Below are positions 44,231 to 53,743 of a stretch of 64,000 nucleotides of DNA, piece by piece; position 1 is the first letter of the stretch; every line of letters starts with the position of its first letter. The position numbers were made by a program, and so were the translations under genes. Origin of the DNA: Diabrotica undecimpunctata. Its lineage: Eukaryota; Arthropoda; Insecta; Coleoptera; Chrysomelidae. The notes below the pieces were generated by a model. It saw only the letters and a program-made list of their open reading frames with translations, ran no database searches and was not told where the DNA came from. Where the stretch lies: assembly GCF_040954645.1 (NCBI RefSeq), contig NC_092806.1, positions 131,959,151-132,023,150 of the forward strand, given 5' to 3'.

Positions 44231-46751
44231 ATGGTACCTTTTACCGACCACTTAAGGTTTTCTTAAGCAGATTCAATAATAAGAAGAATACATTTTTATT
44301 TTTCTTTGCATAATTTTTAAAGATAAGTTTTAATCTAGTCGATTCAGCTGGTAATACAGAAAAAATAATATTATCACAGTTTAATTCTTTTTTTAAATGT
44401 TTTAATAATTATGTACAATTTCATTAAAATGCTCCCTTTACTGACCGGCTTGAAAAAAACTCATCACCGACCGATTTTTTTGGTATTACCGACCACAAGC
44501 ACCTAATTACCGGACATTTCAGTCCTATAAGCGATCTTTTTGGGAGACTACTTATTTATGTAATTAACAAAATTATATTAACTTATTTATTTAAAAATAA
44601 TCATATCTACTGGCTCAATTGAAAAAACAAACGCAGTTGAAGATTTTAATATTTTAAAAAATATAAATTCATGATACAACAAATAAAATTTACATAATAT
44701 ATTGGGCATGTATAATAGATTCAACTTTGGTATGAAATCATTTTATTTTTTATTATTATATTTTTTATTGCATTGATGCCCCTTGTATTCACGGGTTTTG
44801 GAGTATTATTTTTTAATATATTTAATTTTCTCAATATGATAAAATATCCTCTTTCTCAGGCCATTTCCAATGTGAAGCACTTCTTATCATAGTCTTCACT
44901 TCTAGTCCCGTACCGTCAAAGCCAAGACTTACTCCAGAAAAGTACTCTCCTTCATAAATAACAACAGCATATTCTTCCTCTGCAAAATCTTCTAGTGGTT
45001 GCAATAGATGTGTGGAGTTAGGCAGAAGAGCAATTAGTATAATACCTTTGCTTTTGCAGAACTCAGAATGCATAAAAACATTCTCCTGTCATCCAATCGG
45101 AGTCTGAATGGCCAATACCTCAGCCCAGAGGCATTTTCAAATGAATTCTGGCTGGTACTCTTTTATAGGGAAAAACCAGTAGGTTTCACAAATTGTCCTA
45201 ATGCCGAAACTGTCAAAAGTACCGTGAGGTATTCTTTCTAGTCATTAGCGATTCTGGTATAAACTTTTTTCGAACCTTTTCTTACGATTACACATTTTTC
45301 TTTTGGTGAAAGAAAAAAAGCTGAATCGTCGCAAGTAAAAATTATTTTTGGGTCTGATAGACCTTCCTCCAAATTATTTGTTTTTAAATAGCGTGAAACT
45401 CTATCAAACCAACCTCTTACACTTTTTCTGTTCTATTTACCCAAAGTTTGGTCAGATTGTGACATATTCGATGAGAGAGCTGGCGAAAAATTTTCGTACC
45501 AATGACGACCTGGAATTCCGTCTTTAAATTTATTTGCTCGTTCTAGACGGCGAACTATTTCTCTGCAACACAACCCAACGGTTGATTTTTTGTTACAGGA
45601 AAACCAACAGTTTCTAAATATAGAATCCAATCTACTATGGTTTGTTCTTCAGTTCTGCAGTCAGGACACAGTGGGCCATACTTGTAGCACCTTCTTCATA
45701 TTTGTTATGACTTTTATCAACTAGGGTGTTTTTTGGAATTTTGAATTCTGTGGATGCTTTTCCAAACGACATTCCATCTCGAATTGAATCCAATGCTTGC
45801 TGAAGAATTTCATTGGTATAGTTTTTTCTTTTTTTAGACATAGCTCAAAGTTTTTCTTGAATCTGGAAAGAAAACGTTTATAATATTCTCAGTCGGTAAT
45901 AGGTCACAATATATATTTTTTCACCTACTCTATCACCGACCGTGAAAAAAATATTATTTTAGGAGACTACTTTTGAACATTTTAAAATTCATATATTTCA
46001 TTCACGTTTAAAACAATGAAGTACCATGAATATGATTATCGTTTCCCGTTCAAAAACAGACGTTTGGAAATATGACACTTAATATATTATTCTATTTGAA
46101 GTAATTCTTCAAATAAAATACAATTTTGTTCAACTTTCATATTACTTCTTTTAACTGAAAATTACAATCTAGTCGGTCGGTAAATGCTCAAGTGAATCGT
46201 TGGTTTATTACCTTTAAGAAAAAAAAAACTATATTATGAATAATTTTCTGCTAAAATATTTTTAAAATTTCACAATTTTTAATGATTACACTCCCCTCAT
46301 TCCGACCGCCCGGTCGGTAAAGGGTTGATTTTGAATTTTAAAGCACCTTTTACCGACCGTTCTTTAATTGTAAATAAATTTCATTTGGAGAAAATAATTA
46401 ACCAACGAACACATTAAATCTTAAAAAACCGTGGTTTTGTGCTATTTCTTGATATAAAAGTGCAATACTAACCTTGATATAATAACAAACGCTTAATAAT
46501 GCCAACACACATGCACAATGATTCTTATAACCTGCCTTATGGAGTCTTGCAACACCACTGCGAAATCCGTTAAAATTTGTCAAATTTGGCATTAGTCAGT
46601 GGCTGGATTATGTTTGTAATGTTGCCATACCTACGTTTTATAAAAAGAAACTGTTAAAAGTTTCAGTAGTTATATGACTTTTCATAATGCGTCTAATACT
46701 GAAAAAATTAATTGCAGTCGGTGATAGGAAATGGTCGGTAAAGAGTACAGT
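44231..46751 (-). mobile_element. pogo-like DNA transposon with ACCGACC subterminal repeats, TSD TA
   Basis: Left end ATGGTACCTTTTACCGACCAC and right end (reverse complement) ACTGTACTCTTTACCGACCA agree at 16 of 21 positions. TA lies outside each (44229-44230 and 46752-46753), the target site of pogo and other Tc1/mariner-superfamily elements. The word ACCGACC or its complement recurs near 44241, 44463, 44485, 45930, 46175, 46302-46320, 46352 and 46733, flanking a pogo-type transposase on the minus strand. Length 2,521 bp. Inserted in the fold-back element. Confidence 0.8.
44831..45841 (-). pseudogene. pogo/jerky-like transposase remnant (psq and CENP-B helix-turn-helix)
   Basis: Starts MSKKRKNYTNEILQQALDSI (45841) with a psq-type helix-turn-helix (MSFGKASTEFKIPKNTLVDK). 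The CENP-B-like second domain follows at 45630-45433 (REIVRRLERANKFKDGIPG, RHWYENF). Only shreds of the DDE_1 catalytic domain remain; the clearest is IALLPNSTHLLQPLE near 45020. The ends of the protein and much of the catalytic core are frameshifted or missing. Lies centrally in the TA-flanked pogo element, so it is its own gene. Confidence 0.65.
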
Positions 46752-47010
46752 TACCTTACGAAAGTAAACTCTTTACCTTTAAAACGCATCTTGATTTTTG
46801 TCGATAGGACAGTTGCATCAAAAGATATCGAATTTTTACCGTCGAGCTGATACAAATTTTATTGAACATTGATTTCTCGCACGTAACTGACATTCAAAAT
46901 CGACAGGCGCTTCAAGCGGCGGTCGTTTCTTAGAGAACAGTTCATTCTACATAAAAAGCGATAATAAATATTTTTGTTTAAAATTATCTTAGCTACATTT
47001 TTTGTTTAAA

Positions 47011-47497
47011 AAATGTTTTTCTACGGCGCACAGATTCTTGGTAAATCGTTATTTTTGCGTTTCCCCCCTCCCAAACGAGGGGGATTTTAGTAGAAGCCAA
47101 GTTGTAAAAGTGGTAAACTTTTTGCATCTTTTTTAGGGTTTCAAAATTATTATTCTGGGCAAAATTAAGCTTGTTCGTATGATTTTTAGAGGTTGAGTGG
47201 CATTTTCGTCTCTGACGACTGGAGTAGATAAGGAATAAAAAATGACTATTAAAAAATGTCTGCTCCCATTATTTAGGAAGATACAAAATACAGGACGAGT
47301 TCTAAATTTTCACTGAAATATCCATTCGATATAAATTTTGAACTGCGAGTTCGATTTGTCCCATATTTTGTCAAACGTTAAACTTCTACCCTACCACCTA
47401 ATTACTGATTAAAAACTAAAAAAAATTAAGTCTGGTTTTAAAAATTTTACCTTGTAGATATACGGTGTTTAAAAATTGGACAGACACGAATTGGGGA
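47011..47497. other. Non-coding stretch between the fold-back and a jockey-like LINE
   Basis: Contains CGCACAGATTCTTGGTAAATCG and a G-run/C-run pair (CCCCCCTCCCAAACGAGGGGG, a short hairpin at 47065-47090). No gene recognised. Confidence 0.4.
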
Positions 47498-47510
47498 CCA
47501 AAATGAAATT

Positions 47511-48587
47511 CAAGCAAGCAATTTAATTGAACCCAGCCTATGAGAAATGTTCACCCAGGTAGTACGATCGGGTGTAACAATTCATTGGAGCAAGGTGTGT
47601 TAACTCAAGTAAAAACAGAAGTTACCCCACCGTGCTCCAATGCTCTAGACCATCCCTTTCCACCCTATAGCACTCTGATGCGCTATAGAGGCACAACAAT
47701 CAGCCAAATGCTCTTCATGTGGAGGTCCTGAGTAATAGAACCCCAACATGGTTTCCTAACCGAATGCAAAAACTCAGGACAGCGCATCTCCGCTATATTC
47801 CTGTTATCTTACTGTGGCTTATCCGTATAATTGCTTACTTGGGCCTCAAGTCTCCGCTCTGAGTCCCGTCTCAGTTCGGCGACTTGGTGCTCAAGGGGAT
47901 GGGCCCTACGTGCCCGGGTTTTGGGGTTTTTGTTAATTTTTTTGGTGGCCGAAGCCGGTTTTTGTTAGTATTTTTTTGATTTTTTTGGTGGCCGAGGCCA
48001 GTTTTTTGTGTTTTTTTTGTGGTTTTTTTTGTAGGTGACCTGTGGACAAAAAAATCGTAATTAGTATATAGTCTACATCATAATAAAGAAAATATATAAA
48101 ATATTATACGATACCACAATATAGACTGTATCCTTGTGTGAGCAGCTGGGCTCACTGTGTACGAGGCGATATGCGATATTTTAGGTGATTTGAGCTACAA
48201 ACTATCTTCCTTGTGTGAGTGTTTATGATTTTGGAGTTTCTTTTCACTCTGGGGTTTTGTATGGTTACGTTTCCCTTTGGGGGTTTTTTTTTCTCTCTCT
48301 GGTTTTCTTTTAGTCGACTATCTGTTGTTTAGGTCTTTTGTGCTTCCATCTGTGGAAAGCGTCATACCTCATTATCTCTCGTAGAATGTGACTGGGGTGG
48401 TTCTCTAATTCTGCGAACTTTATCCTGGCCTTTTCTTTCATTGTGTCAGTCACTCTGATTTGCTGTAATTCTCTGAAAAGGAATCTTTCAGCTACGTATC
48501 TTGGTACGTTTACCGCTTCTCTTAGGCTTTTGTTGTGTTGTGCCTGTATTTTCTTTTTGGTCGTGTTGCATGTCCCCATGCAAGTGG
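47511..48587 (-). mobile_element. 5'-truncated jockey-like LINE, TSD CCAAAATGAAATT
   Basis: A 13-bp direct repeat CCAAAATGAAATT flanks it (47498-47510 and 48588-48600). Minus-strand coding (to 48310) is the end of a jockey ORF2: IQAQHNKSLREAVNVPRYVA, ERFLFRELQ, FAELENHPSHILREI, then YDAFHRWKHKRPKQQ and a stop. The long 3' UTR carries two copies of the word CGGCCACCAAAAAAAT, at about 47990-47970 and 47960-47945, plus A/C-rich stretches. There is no clear poly(A) at the 3' end, which is unusual for jockey. Open to the stop over this short part. Confidence 0.65.
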
Positions 48588-48591
48588 CCAA
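48310..48591 (-). CDS. C-terminal fragment of a jockey-like reverse transcriptase
   Basis: About 90 codons without a break: NKSLREAVNVPRYVAERFLF matches the family block NK-LR-IVNAPWYV-N--I at the end of jockey-group reverse transcriptases. It is followed by a basic tail and TAG. The 5' limit is the element's truncation point; no start codon is implied. Confidence 0.6.
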   Translation of the reverse strand: MATCMGTCNTTKKKIQAQHNKSLREAVNVPRYVAERFLFRELQQIRVTDTMKEKARIKFAELENHPSHILREIMRYDAFHRWKHKRPKQQIVD

Positions 48592-48600
48592 AATGAAATT

Positions 48601-49455
48601 TTAAGTAAGGGTTTACCTTTATACCTGAAAAAATCGCACGAATTGAGGACCAAGACTTCAAGAAGGTATAAAATATTATTAAAAGTACGAATCCCAATAT
48701 TCGTAGATATTTATTGCCTATTTAAGAAACAATATTTTAAACTTAAAAGAGTTACACATATTTACATTTATTATTTATACTTTCTCATCGGAAATACAGG
48801 TTGGTAAACGCGGTTGGATTTGACGTCTCTTGTAATACATATTATTTCTTATGTAGGTAATGTCTTTTCTTGTCAAAGAATTCATTCACTGTTTTCCCTT
48901 ATTCCTAACCTAACCTAACCTAACCTAATCTAGCGTAAACAATTTTGCGTTACATTTATTTACCGTACATACCACTTTTAAGCACTTTTTTTCACGATAC
49001 TTATAATCATCCAACACAAGTAACGAGTTTCCCTTTTCATTTAAGATCATTTTAATTTCACTCATTTTGACTACCTTTCAAGACAGCTCAAAATAAACTA
49101 AATCTAAAATAATATTTTATTATTAAATATTTCCTTACTCATTAAAATATCGTTCGGTCCGTAATTCGGTGCACTTATTTTGGCTGTTCAGGTAGCGATC
49201 CTCAATTCTAGAACACGGTAAAAATTTTAGGAGGAGTTATTACAAATTACACTAATATGCAATTGAAATTGCATATTTATGTTCTTCCCACACGATTACT
49301 TAATATTTAATTAAAAAAATCTTTGACTAAAGTGACCTATACATTTCCAAAAATGTAACTTTTCTTGCAAAAATTATTACTATTTTCACTGGGAATAAGC
49401 CACCATTCTACTATAAAATAATTTTTTATAATAATAAGTTAAGTATCATTAGTCA
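48601..49455. other. Non-coding stretch with an interstitial telomere-type repeat
   Basis: AT-rich. Apart from the CCTAA array at 48904-48928 no gene or paired repeat was recognised. The word ACGAATTG-GGACCAA recurs at 47487 and 48635. Confidence 0.45.
48904..48928 (-). repeat. Interstitial (TTAGG)5 telomere-type repeat
   Basis: Five perfect head-to-tail CCTAA units, i.e. TTAGG on the minus strand, the ancestral insect telomere repeat. Too short to be a telomere; may be a repair scar, a telomerase addition or chance drift. Confidence 0.7.
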
Positions 49456-49464
49456 AGTATTATT

Positions 49465-50447
49465 CTTCTTCTTCTTAACATGCCATACACCAAAGTGCGT
49501 AGGCGACTATCTCATTACTAGAATTCTGTTCTTGGCGGCGTGACACAGCTCGCCTGTATTGTGTATTCCTGTCCAATCTTTAATATTTCTTAACCAGGAT
49601 AATTGTTTGCGGCCGGCTCCTCTCCTACCTTCGATCTTCCCTTGTAGGATTAACTGTGGTATTTCATATTTTGCTCTTCTCAATATGTGCCCAAGGTAAC
49701 CAATCTTGCGTTTTTTAATTAATTTAAAGAGTTCTCTTTCCACGCCGGCTCTCTTAAGGACGTCATCGTTTCAAACTCTATCCACCCAAGGTATGCGCAT
49801 CATTCTTCTTAATGACCACATTTCAAATGCTTCAAGTTTGTTGATAGATGTTTTTTTCAAAGTCCACGTTTCCATGCCATAAAGCAAGATAGACCATATG
49901 TAGCACTTGACCATTCTGTAGCGTATTTCGAAATGTAGGTTTTGATTACATAGGAGCGGTCTGAATTTCACAAAAGCTTGTCTTGCCATTTGTATTCGGG
50001 TTTTTAGCTCTTGTTGTGGATCCGATTAGTCATTGATTGTGGTGTCAAGGCATTTAAAAGTTTTCACGCGTTTTATGCGATCGTGACCTATGCATATTAT
50101 CGGGTTTTCTGGAGGGTTTCTGCTAATGACCATATATTTCGTTTTCAAAATGTTGATTTTGAGGCCATATTTTTTACCTATGCTATTCACCCTATCAAGT
50201 AATAACTGCTGATCTTCCAATTTATCAGTTATAATCACTGTGTCGTCCGCATATCTTAGGTTGCTAATTGGTATGCCGTTCACCTTAATGCCTAATTCCG
50301 TGTCTTCTAATGCTTCCGCAAATATATTTTCAACATATAAATTAAAAAGCATCGGAGAGAGTATGCAGCCTTGGAGGACACCTTTCCGGATTTCAAATTC
50401 ATCCGTATATTGGTCTTGATCAATCCTCACCTTTGCCATTTGGTTCC
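49465..50447 (-). mobile_element. 5'-truncated RTE-like LINE, TSD AGTATTATT, (GAA)n tail
   Basis: The 9-bp repeat AGTATTATT lies at 49456-49464 and 50448-50456. The minus-strand 3' end is AAGAAGAAGAA, a short-unit tail. Coding traces in order: EIRKGVLQGCILSPMLFNLY (50385), SNLRYADDTVIITDKLEDQQ (50250, catalytic pair intact), KYGLKINILKTKYMVIS, then after a break HFEIRYRMVKCYIWSILLYG, METWTLKK, and KIGYLGHILRRAKYEIPQLI...GRRGAGRKQLSWL (49690-49600). Two frame breaks, near 50030 and 49750. Different subfamily from copies 1-3. Confidence 0.8.
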
Positions 50448-50456
50448 AGTATTATT

Positions 50457-50900
50457 AATCAAACTTAATAAGTTTGATTTTCATTTCGGAACTCTTTTCA
50501 AAAAATTTGTGTGTATAATGTACCTTGTGAATTTATTTTATTTATATTTTTGTATTCATAAAATATATTTTTTAAGAACGATTTCGGAAACGTCAAAATA
50601 GACTTATTTCAAAGTAAAATTGTAAAACTGCGAAAATATTAAATTATATATTTAATTTATATCTAATTAGACTTGGAAAAAAGTGAAAAACATGCACTAA
50701 TTTACCCAAAAATATACATTAAATATGCATTTCTTTTAGAAAACATGCATCAAATATGCATTTTTTTTAGAAAATATGCATACTTTTAATGGATAGATAC
50801 ATTAAATAATGATACATTAATTAATGTTTATTTTAATAATTAGAAAACAATATAAATAAATTTAAAAACTAAGTAGGTAATTGTAATATACTAATTAATT
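50457..50900. other. Non-coding stretch
   Basis: Contains AAGAACGATTTCGGAAACGTCAA near 50574, a partial echo of the dispersed repeat at 14619 and 56396, and several ATGCAT-rich words near 50690-50790. No gene recognised; the missing left end of the adjacent piggyBac may have lain here. Confidence 0.4.
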
Positions 50901-50903
50901 GTA

Positions 50904-51756
50904 ATGAAAGTAGTAGAAGCTTCAGAACAATATGAAGAGTGGAAAATTTCACTAGAAGAAATTGAAGCGTTTGATGGGATTTTGTATGCTCGTAGAATTT
51001 TAGGGCAAAACAGTTTTAGTCTGAAGAACTTGTGGTCAACAAAGTGGGGACCTCTGATTTTTTCAAAGACTTATATTTTGATTTATACATTTTGACATCC
51101 GGTCAACCAGACGCCAAAGACTTCAGGGCAATAAATTTTGTCTAATTTCAGAGGTTTGGGAGCGATTTATTTTAAATTGTCAATCATGTCATCATTTTAT
51201 ACCTAACGAAAACATAACAATTGATGAACAACTTTCTCCAACAAAGGCGAGGTGCAGATTTACACAATTCATTGTTAATAAACCCGATAAGTTTGGAATC
51301 AAGTTCTGGCTGGCTGTAGATGTAGATTCTCGATATCTCCTCAATGGTTTTCCGTATTTAGCAAAAGATGACACTCGTCCCTCAAATGAACGACTTTCTG
51401 ACCATGTAGTGTTGAAGCTGATGAAACCCTACCTGAAAAAAGGACGAAATGTAACGACTGATAATTTTTTTTCTTCTATCCATCTTGCCCAAGAGCTCGA
51501 ACGAAATAATACAACAATTGTAGGAACAGTCAATAGAATTCGAAGAGAAATACCAAAATCCTTAAAAAATAAGAAAAGTGAGCTGTTTTCAATATTAGCT
51601 TTCAAGCATAAACACTGCGTTGCAATTGGTTACGAAGAAGCAGGAAAGAAAAAGCCAGAAATTATAAAATTTTATATTCAAACTAAATTTCAAATGGCAA
51701 AAAAGTACACGGTAAAAGCAAGTTCAAGACGGTGGCCGTTGCAAGTTTTTTTATAA
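50904..51756 (+). pseudogene. piggyBac transposase, catalytic domain, third Asp box deleted
   Basis: Reads EEWKISLEEIEAFDGILYAR, then after a frame change near 51095 CHHFIPNENITIDEQLSPTK (D1, 51220), KPDKFGIKFWLAVD, LMKPYLKKGRNVTTDNFFSS (D2, 51460), IVGTVNRIRREIPKSL, AFKHKHCVAIGYEE, KPEIIKFYIQTKFQMAKKYT, SSRRWPLQVF. Between TKF and QMAKKYT the family has a short GVD-x-x-D block that carries the third catalytic Asp; here it is gone, an in-frame deletion that alone would inactivate the enzyme. Beyond RRWPLQVF the hAT element begins. The C-terminus resumes past 53342. Confidence 0.75.
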
Positions 51757-53341
51757 TATTTTTTTGTTTTTTGGTTGGGGAGCACTATTCAGGACAGAAA
51801 TTCTGTAGGGAGCACTTACCGTGGTGCACCTGAAACCTATATATGTGTCACAGAGAACGAGAGATATTAGATAGGAGGGGAGGGAGGGATATTAACCATT
51901 ACATTTTCTATTCACTTTATTCATTTTTTTTTAATCGTAAACATAAAAAAATTTAATTACATATAACGAAAAACAATAATTAAATAAACACACAGATCCT
52001 ATTTCTAAAATCTTAAAAAACGCAATGTCTTTATTATAATGTGAAGCATGAGTCTTCCTTGATTTGCGCACGTTAGTAATATCCGGTTAAATTTGGGATA
52101 ACTGCAATGAAATGTCAGGTTGCGCATTCAGTAGACATCTTTTTTTGTTTTAGTGGCCACATTGGCAGAGAATGCTGCTTCACATAAGTATGTTGCTGTA
52201 AAAGGGAGAAGAATAATTTTATCTGACAAAATTTTAAATTCGTCTTTGAGTTGACACCAAAAATCTACTAGCGATTTACTTTCAAAATGTTTTTTATCGC
52301 AGAAACCCAAATTTATCAGACATTCATACTGCTGAGATGTTGAGGAAGCTGGGTTTTTTAACATTGCAAGGTATGGATCTGCACCCCAGATTTTTTCTTT
52401 AATTTTGTCGAGGAATCCTTCAGGAAAATAATTATGGAAGTTTTCAAGTAAATTTAGCAGATGAGTGTAGAATTCGTTAATGACAGATTCAGGTATGTCC
52501 AAGTCTTCAGTTCTTCTCTAAATTCTGTGATTAGTGGAAAGCAATCCAGATTTTTATTTTTCACCGATTCTGCACAAAAAATTAATTTCTTACTATATGC
52601 TTGTATTTTATCAATGGAGTTAAAGACAGTTATTGTGTTTCCCTGAAGTGAGAGATTAACTTCATTGATCTTGTTAAAAATATCTGTTAAATATTCAAAT
52701 TTAAGTTCGTTACACAATGGATCACTAAAGGCAAAATTTCAATTAGGAAGGTTCTAACTTCAGCTCTCATTTCAAAGAGCCTAGCTAAACATTTGCCGTG
52801 AGTAAGCCACCTTACTTCCGTATGGAAAAAGACAAATGTATACCCCATGTCATCGCACATCAATCTAAACAGCCTTGTATTCAGTGGTCGTCATTCGATA
52901 AAATTAATTATCTTCATGGCTTCGTCCAAGACTACTTTTAAGGAAGGCGGCTTTTTCTTCACAGCGAGGCTATGGTGGTGGACGATACAGTGGCCAATGC
53001 TGCATTCCTTGACTTTTTCCTCTATTCTTGAAATGACGCCCGACGTTCTTCCAGTCATCGCCTTCGGGCCGCCTGTGCACATATCGACGCAGTTATCCCA
53101 GGTTATGCTATTTTCTGTGAAAGACCTTTCTTTTAACTTGAAAATTTTGGTGCCAGTTGTGTTAATTGTCAATGGTTTGCAAAAAAAAATTGACATGATA
53201 TCTCACTGTTGCTTTAAGCCATCGATATGGCGAAGTTTTTTTTTCTACTGTTTAACCGTTTATTATCGCCATATAGCGGAGCACCTGTAGCTGTTGCGCG
53301 GAGCACTCGCTGCTCCGCGGAGCACAGTTTGGGAAACACTG
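51757..53341 (-). mobile_element. hAT element inserted in the piggyBac
   Basis: The right end, in reverse complement, reads CAGTGTTTCCCAAACTGTGC, a typical Buster/ZBED-type hAT terminus, followed by repeated GGAGCAC/GTGCTCC words (53275-53325). The left side near 51775-51830 also carries GGGGAGCAC and GGGAGCACTTACCG, but the outermost CAGTG and an 8-bp target duplication are not visible there, so the left border is approximate. A degenerate transposase runs on the minus strand. Confidence 0.7.
52128..53210 (-). pseudogene. hAT transposase (ZBED5/Buster-like) remnant, C-terminal part
   Basis: Pieces on the minus strand: VDMCTGGPKAMTGRTSGVIS and CSIGHCIVHHHSLAVKKKPP (53100-52960, the catalytic-region TDGA-AM-G and CIIHREAL-like blocks); the segment after KPPSLKVVLDEAMKIINFI; LCNELKFEYLTDIFNKINEV, NLSLQGNTITVFNSID (52717-52600); and the C-terminal dimerisation block LPFTATYLCEAAFSANVATK (52200), ending near 52128. 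In the family this last motif reads LPF-TTYLCE-GFS. Frame breaks at about 52870 and 52480. The N-terminal BED finger is absent. Confidence 0.7.
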
Positions 53342-53577
53342 TCGTACAACTAACTATAGGCCTAACGAACAGAGCTTCATCGGCAAATCAAGAAAACGTA
53401 TTGAGTGCATCTAATTCTAGACAAAAGAGGAAGAGAGAAAGAAAAAGTGCAAAACATCATCTTGTTATAACAAAACCAGTGATTTGTGTGACAACTGTAA
53501 AAAAAGAATTTGTGGCAAGTGTCCAAGAACAGAAACAATTGTATGTAATCAATGCTTACAGTGTATGTAAATAACAC
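53342..53577 (+). pseudogene. C-terminal Cys-rich tail of the split piggyBac transposase
   Basis: In one frame after the hAT end: CKTSSCYNKTSDLCDNCKKR, ICGKCPRTETIVCNQCLQCM: evenly spaced CxxC pairs, the zinc finger that closes piggyBac transposases and binds the element ends. A competing open frame covers the same bases but has no motif. Confidence 0.6.
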
Positions 53578-53743
53578 TTTTTTATAAACAAAATGTTTAT
53601 TATAAATCTATTATGTATTTTTTCAATAAATGTGTTTTTCAATAAATTTTTAGTTAATTGGAACACTCCAAAAGCAAGAAATGGTCAAATTGACCACCGC
53701 CGTCCTTGCAGGTAGGTCGCTTCAGCCATCCTTCTAGTGTTAA

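Larger units (their letters stand above)
43545..47010. mobile_element. Long fold-back (palindromic) element, split by a pogo transposon
   Basis: The left arm (43545-about 43900) is an inverted copy of two right-hand pieces, about 44070-44230 and 46752-47010. Outer shared words are AATTTTAAACAAAAAT, AGAAATCAATGTTCAA (one base different), TTTGTATCAGCTCGACG and GCGTTTTAAAGGTAAAGAGT; inner ones are AACTCAG-TTTTATAAA and GCGCGATTTTTGCCATTTTT. The arms become continuous only when the pogo element at 44231-46751 is left out, so the pogo copy landed in the right arm. The fold-back without its guest is about 0.94 kb. A 62-codon frame in the left arm shows no known domain. Ends near ATGTAG are approximate, and no target duplication was established. 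Confidence 0.75.
50901..53739 (+). mobile_element. piggyBac element split by a hAT insertion; right end GTG then TTAA
   Basis: Transposase N-terminal and middle parts lie at 50904-51756. The C-terminal Cys-rich finger lies at about 53440-53577. A hAT element sits between. The right terminus reads CATCCTTCTAGTG then TTAA (53740-53743), in reverse complement TTAA-CACTAGAAGGATG, a known style of piggyBac end. The left terminus was not found. Confidence 0.75.

Noticed and set aside
53227..53574. 115-codon plus-strand frame across the hAT/piggyBac junction
   Set aside because: It runs through a transposon boundary. The Cys-rich tail of piggyBac is in another frame.
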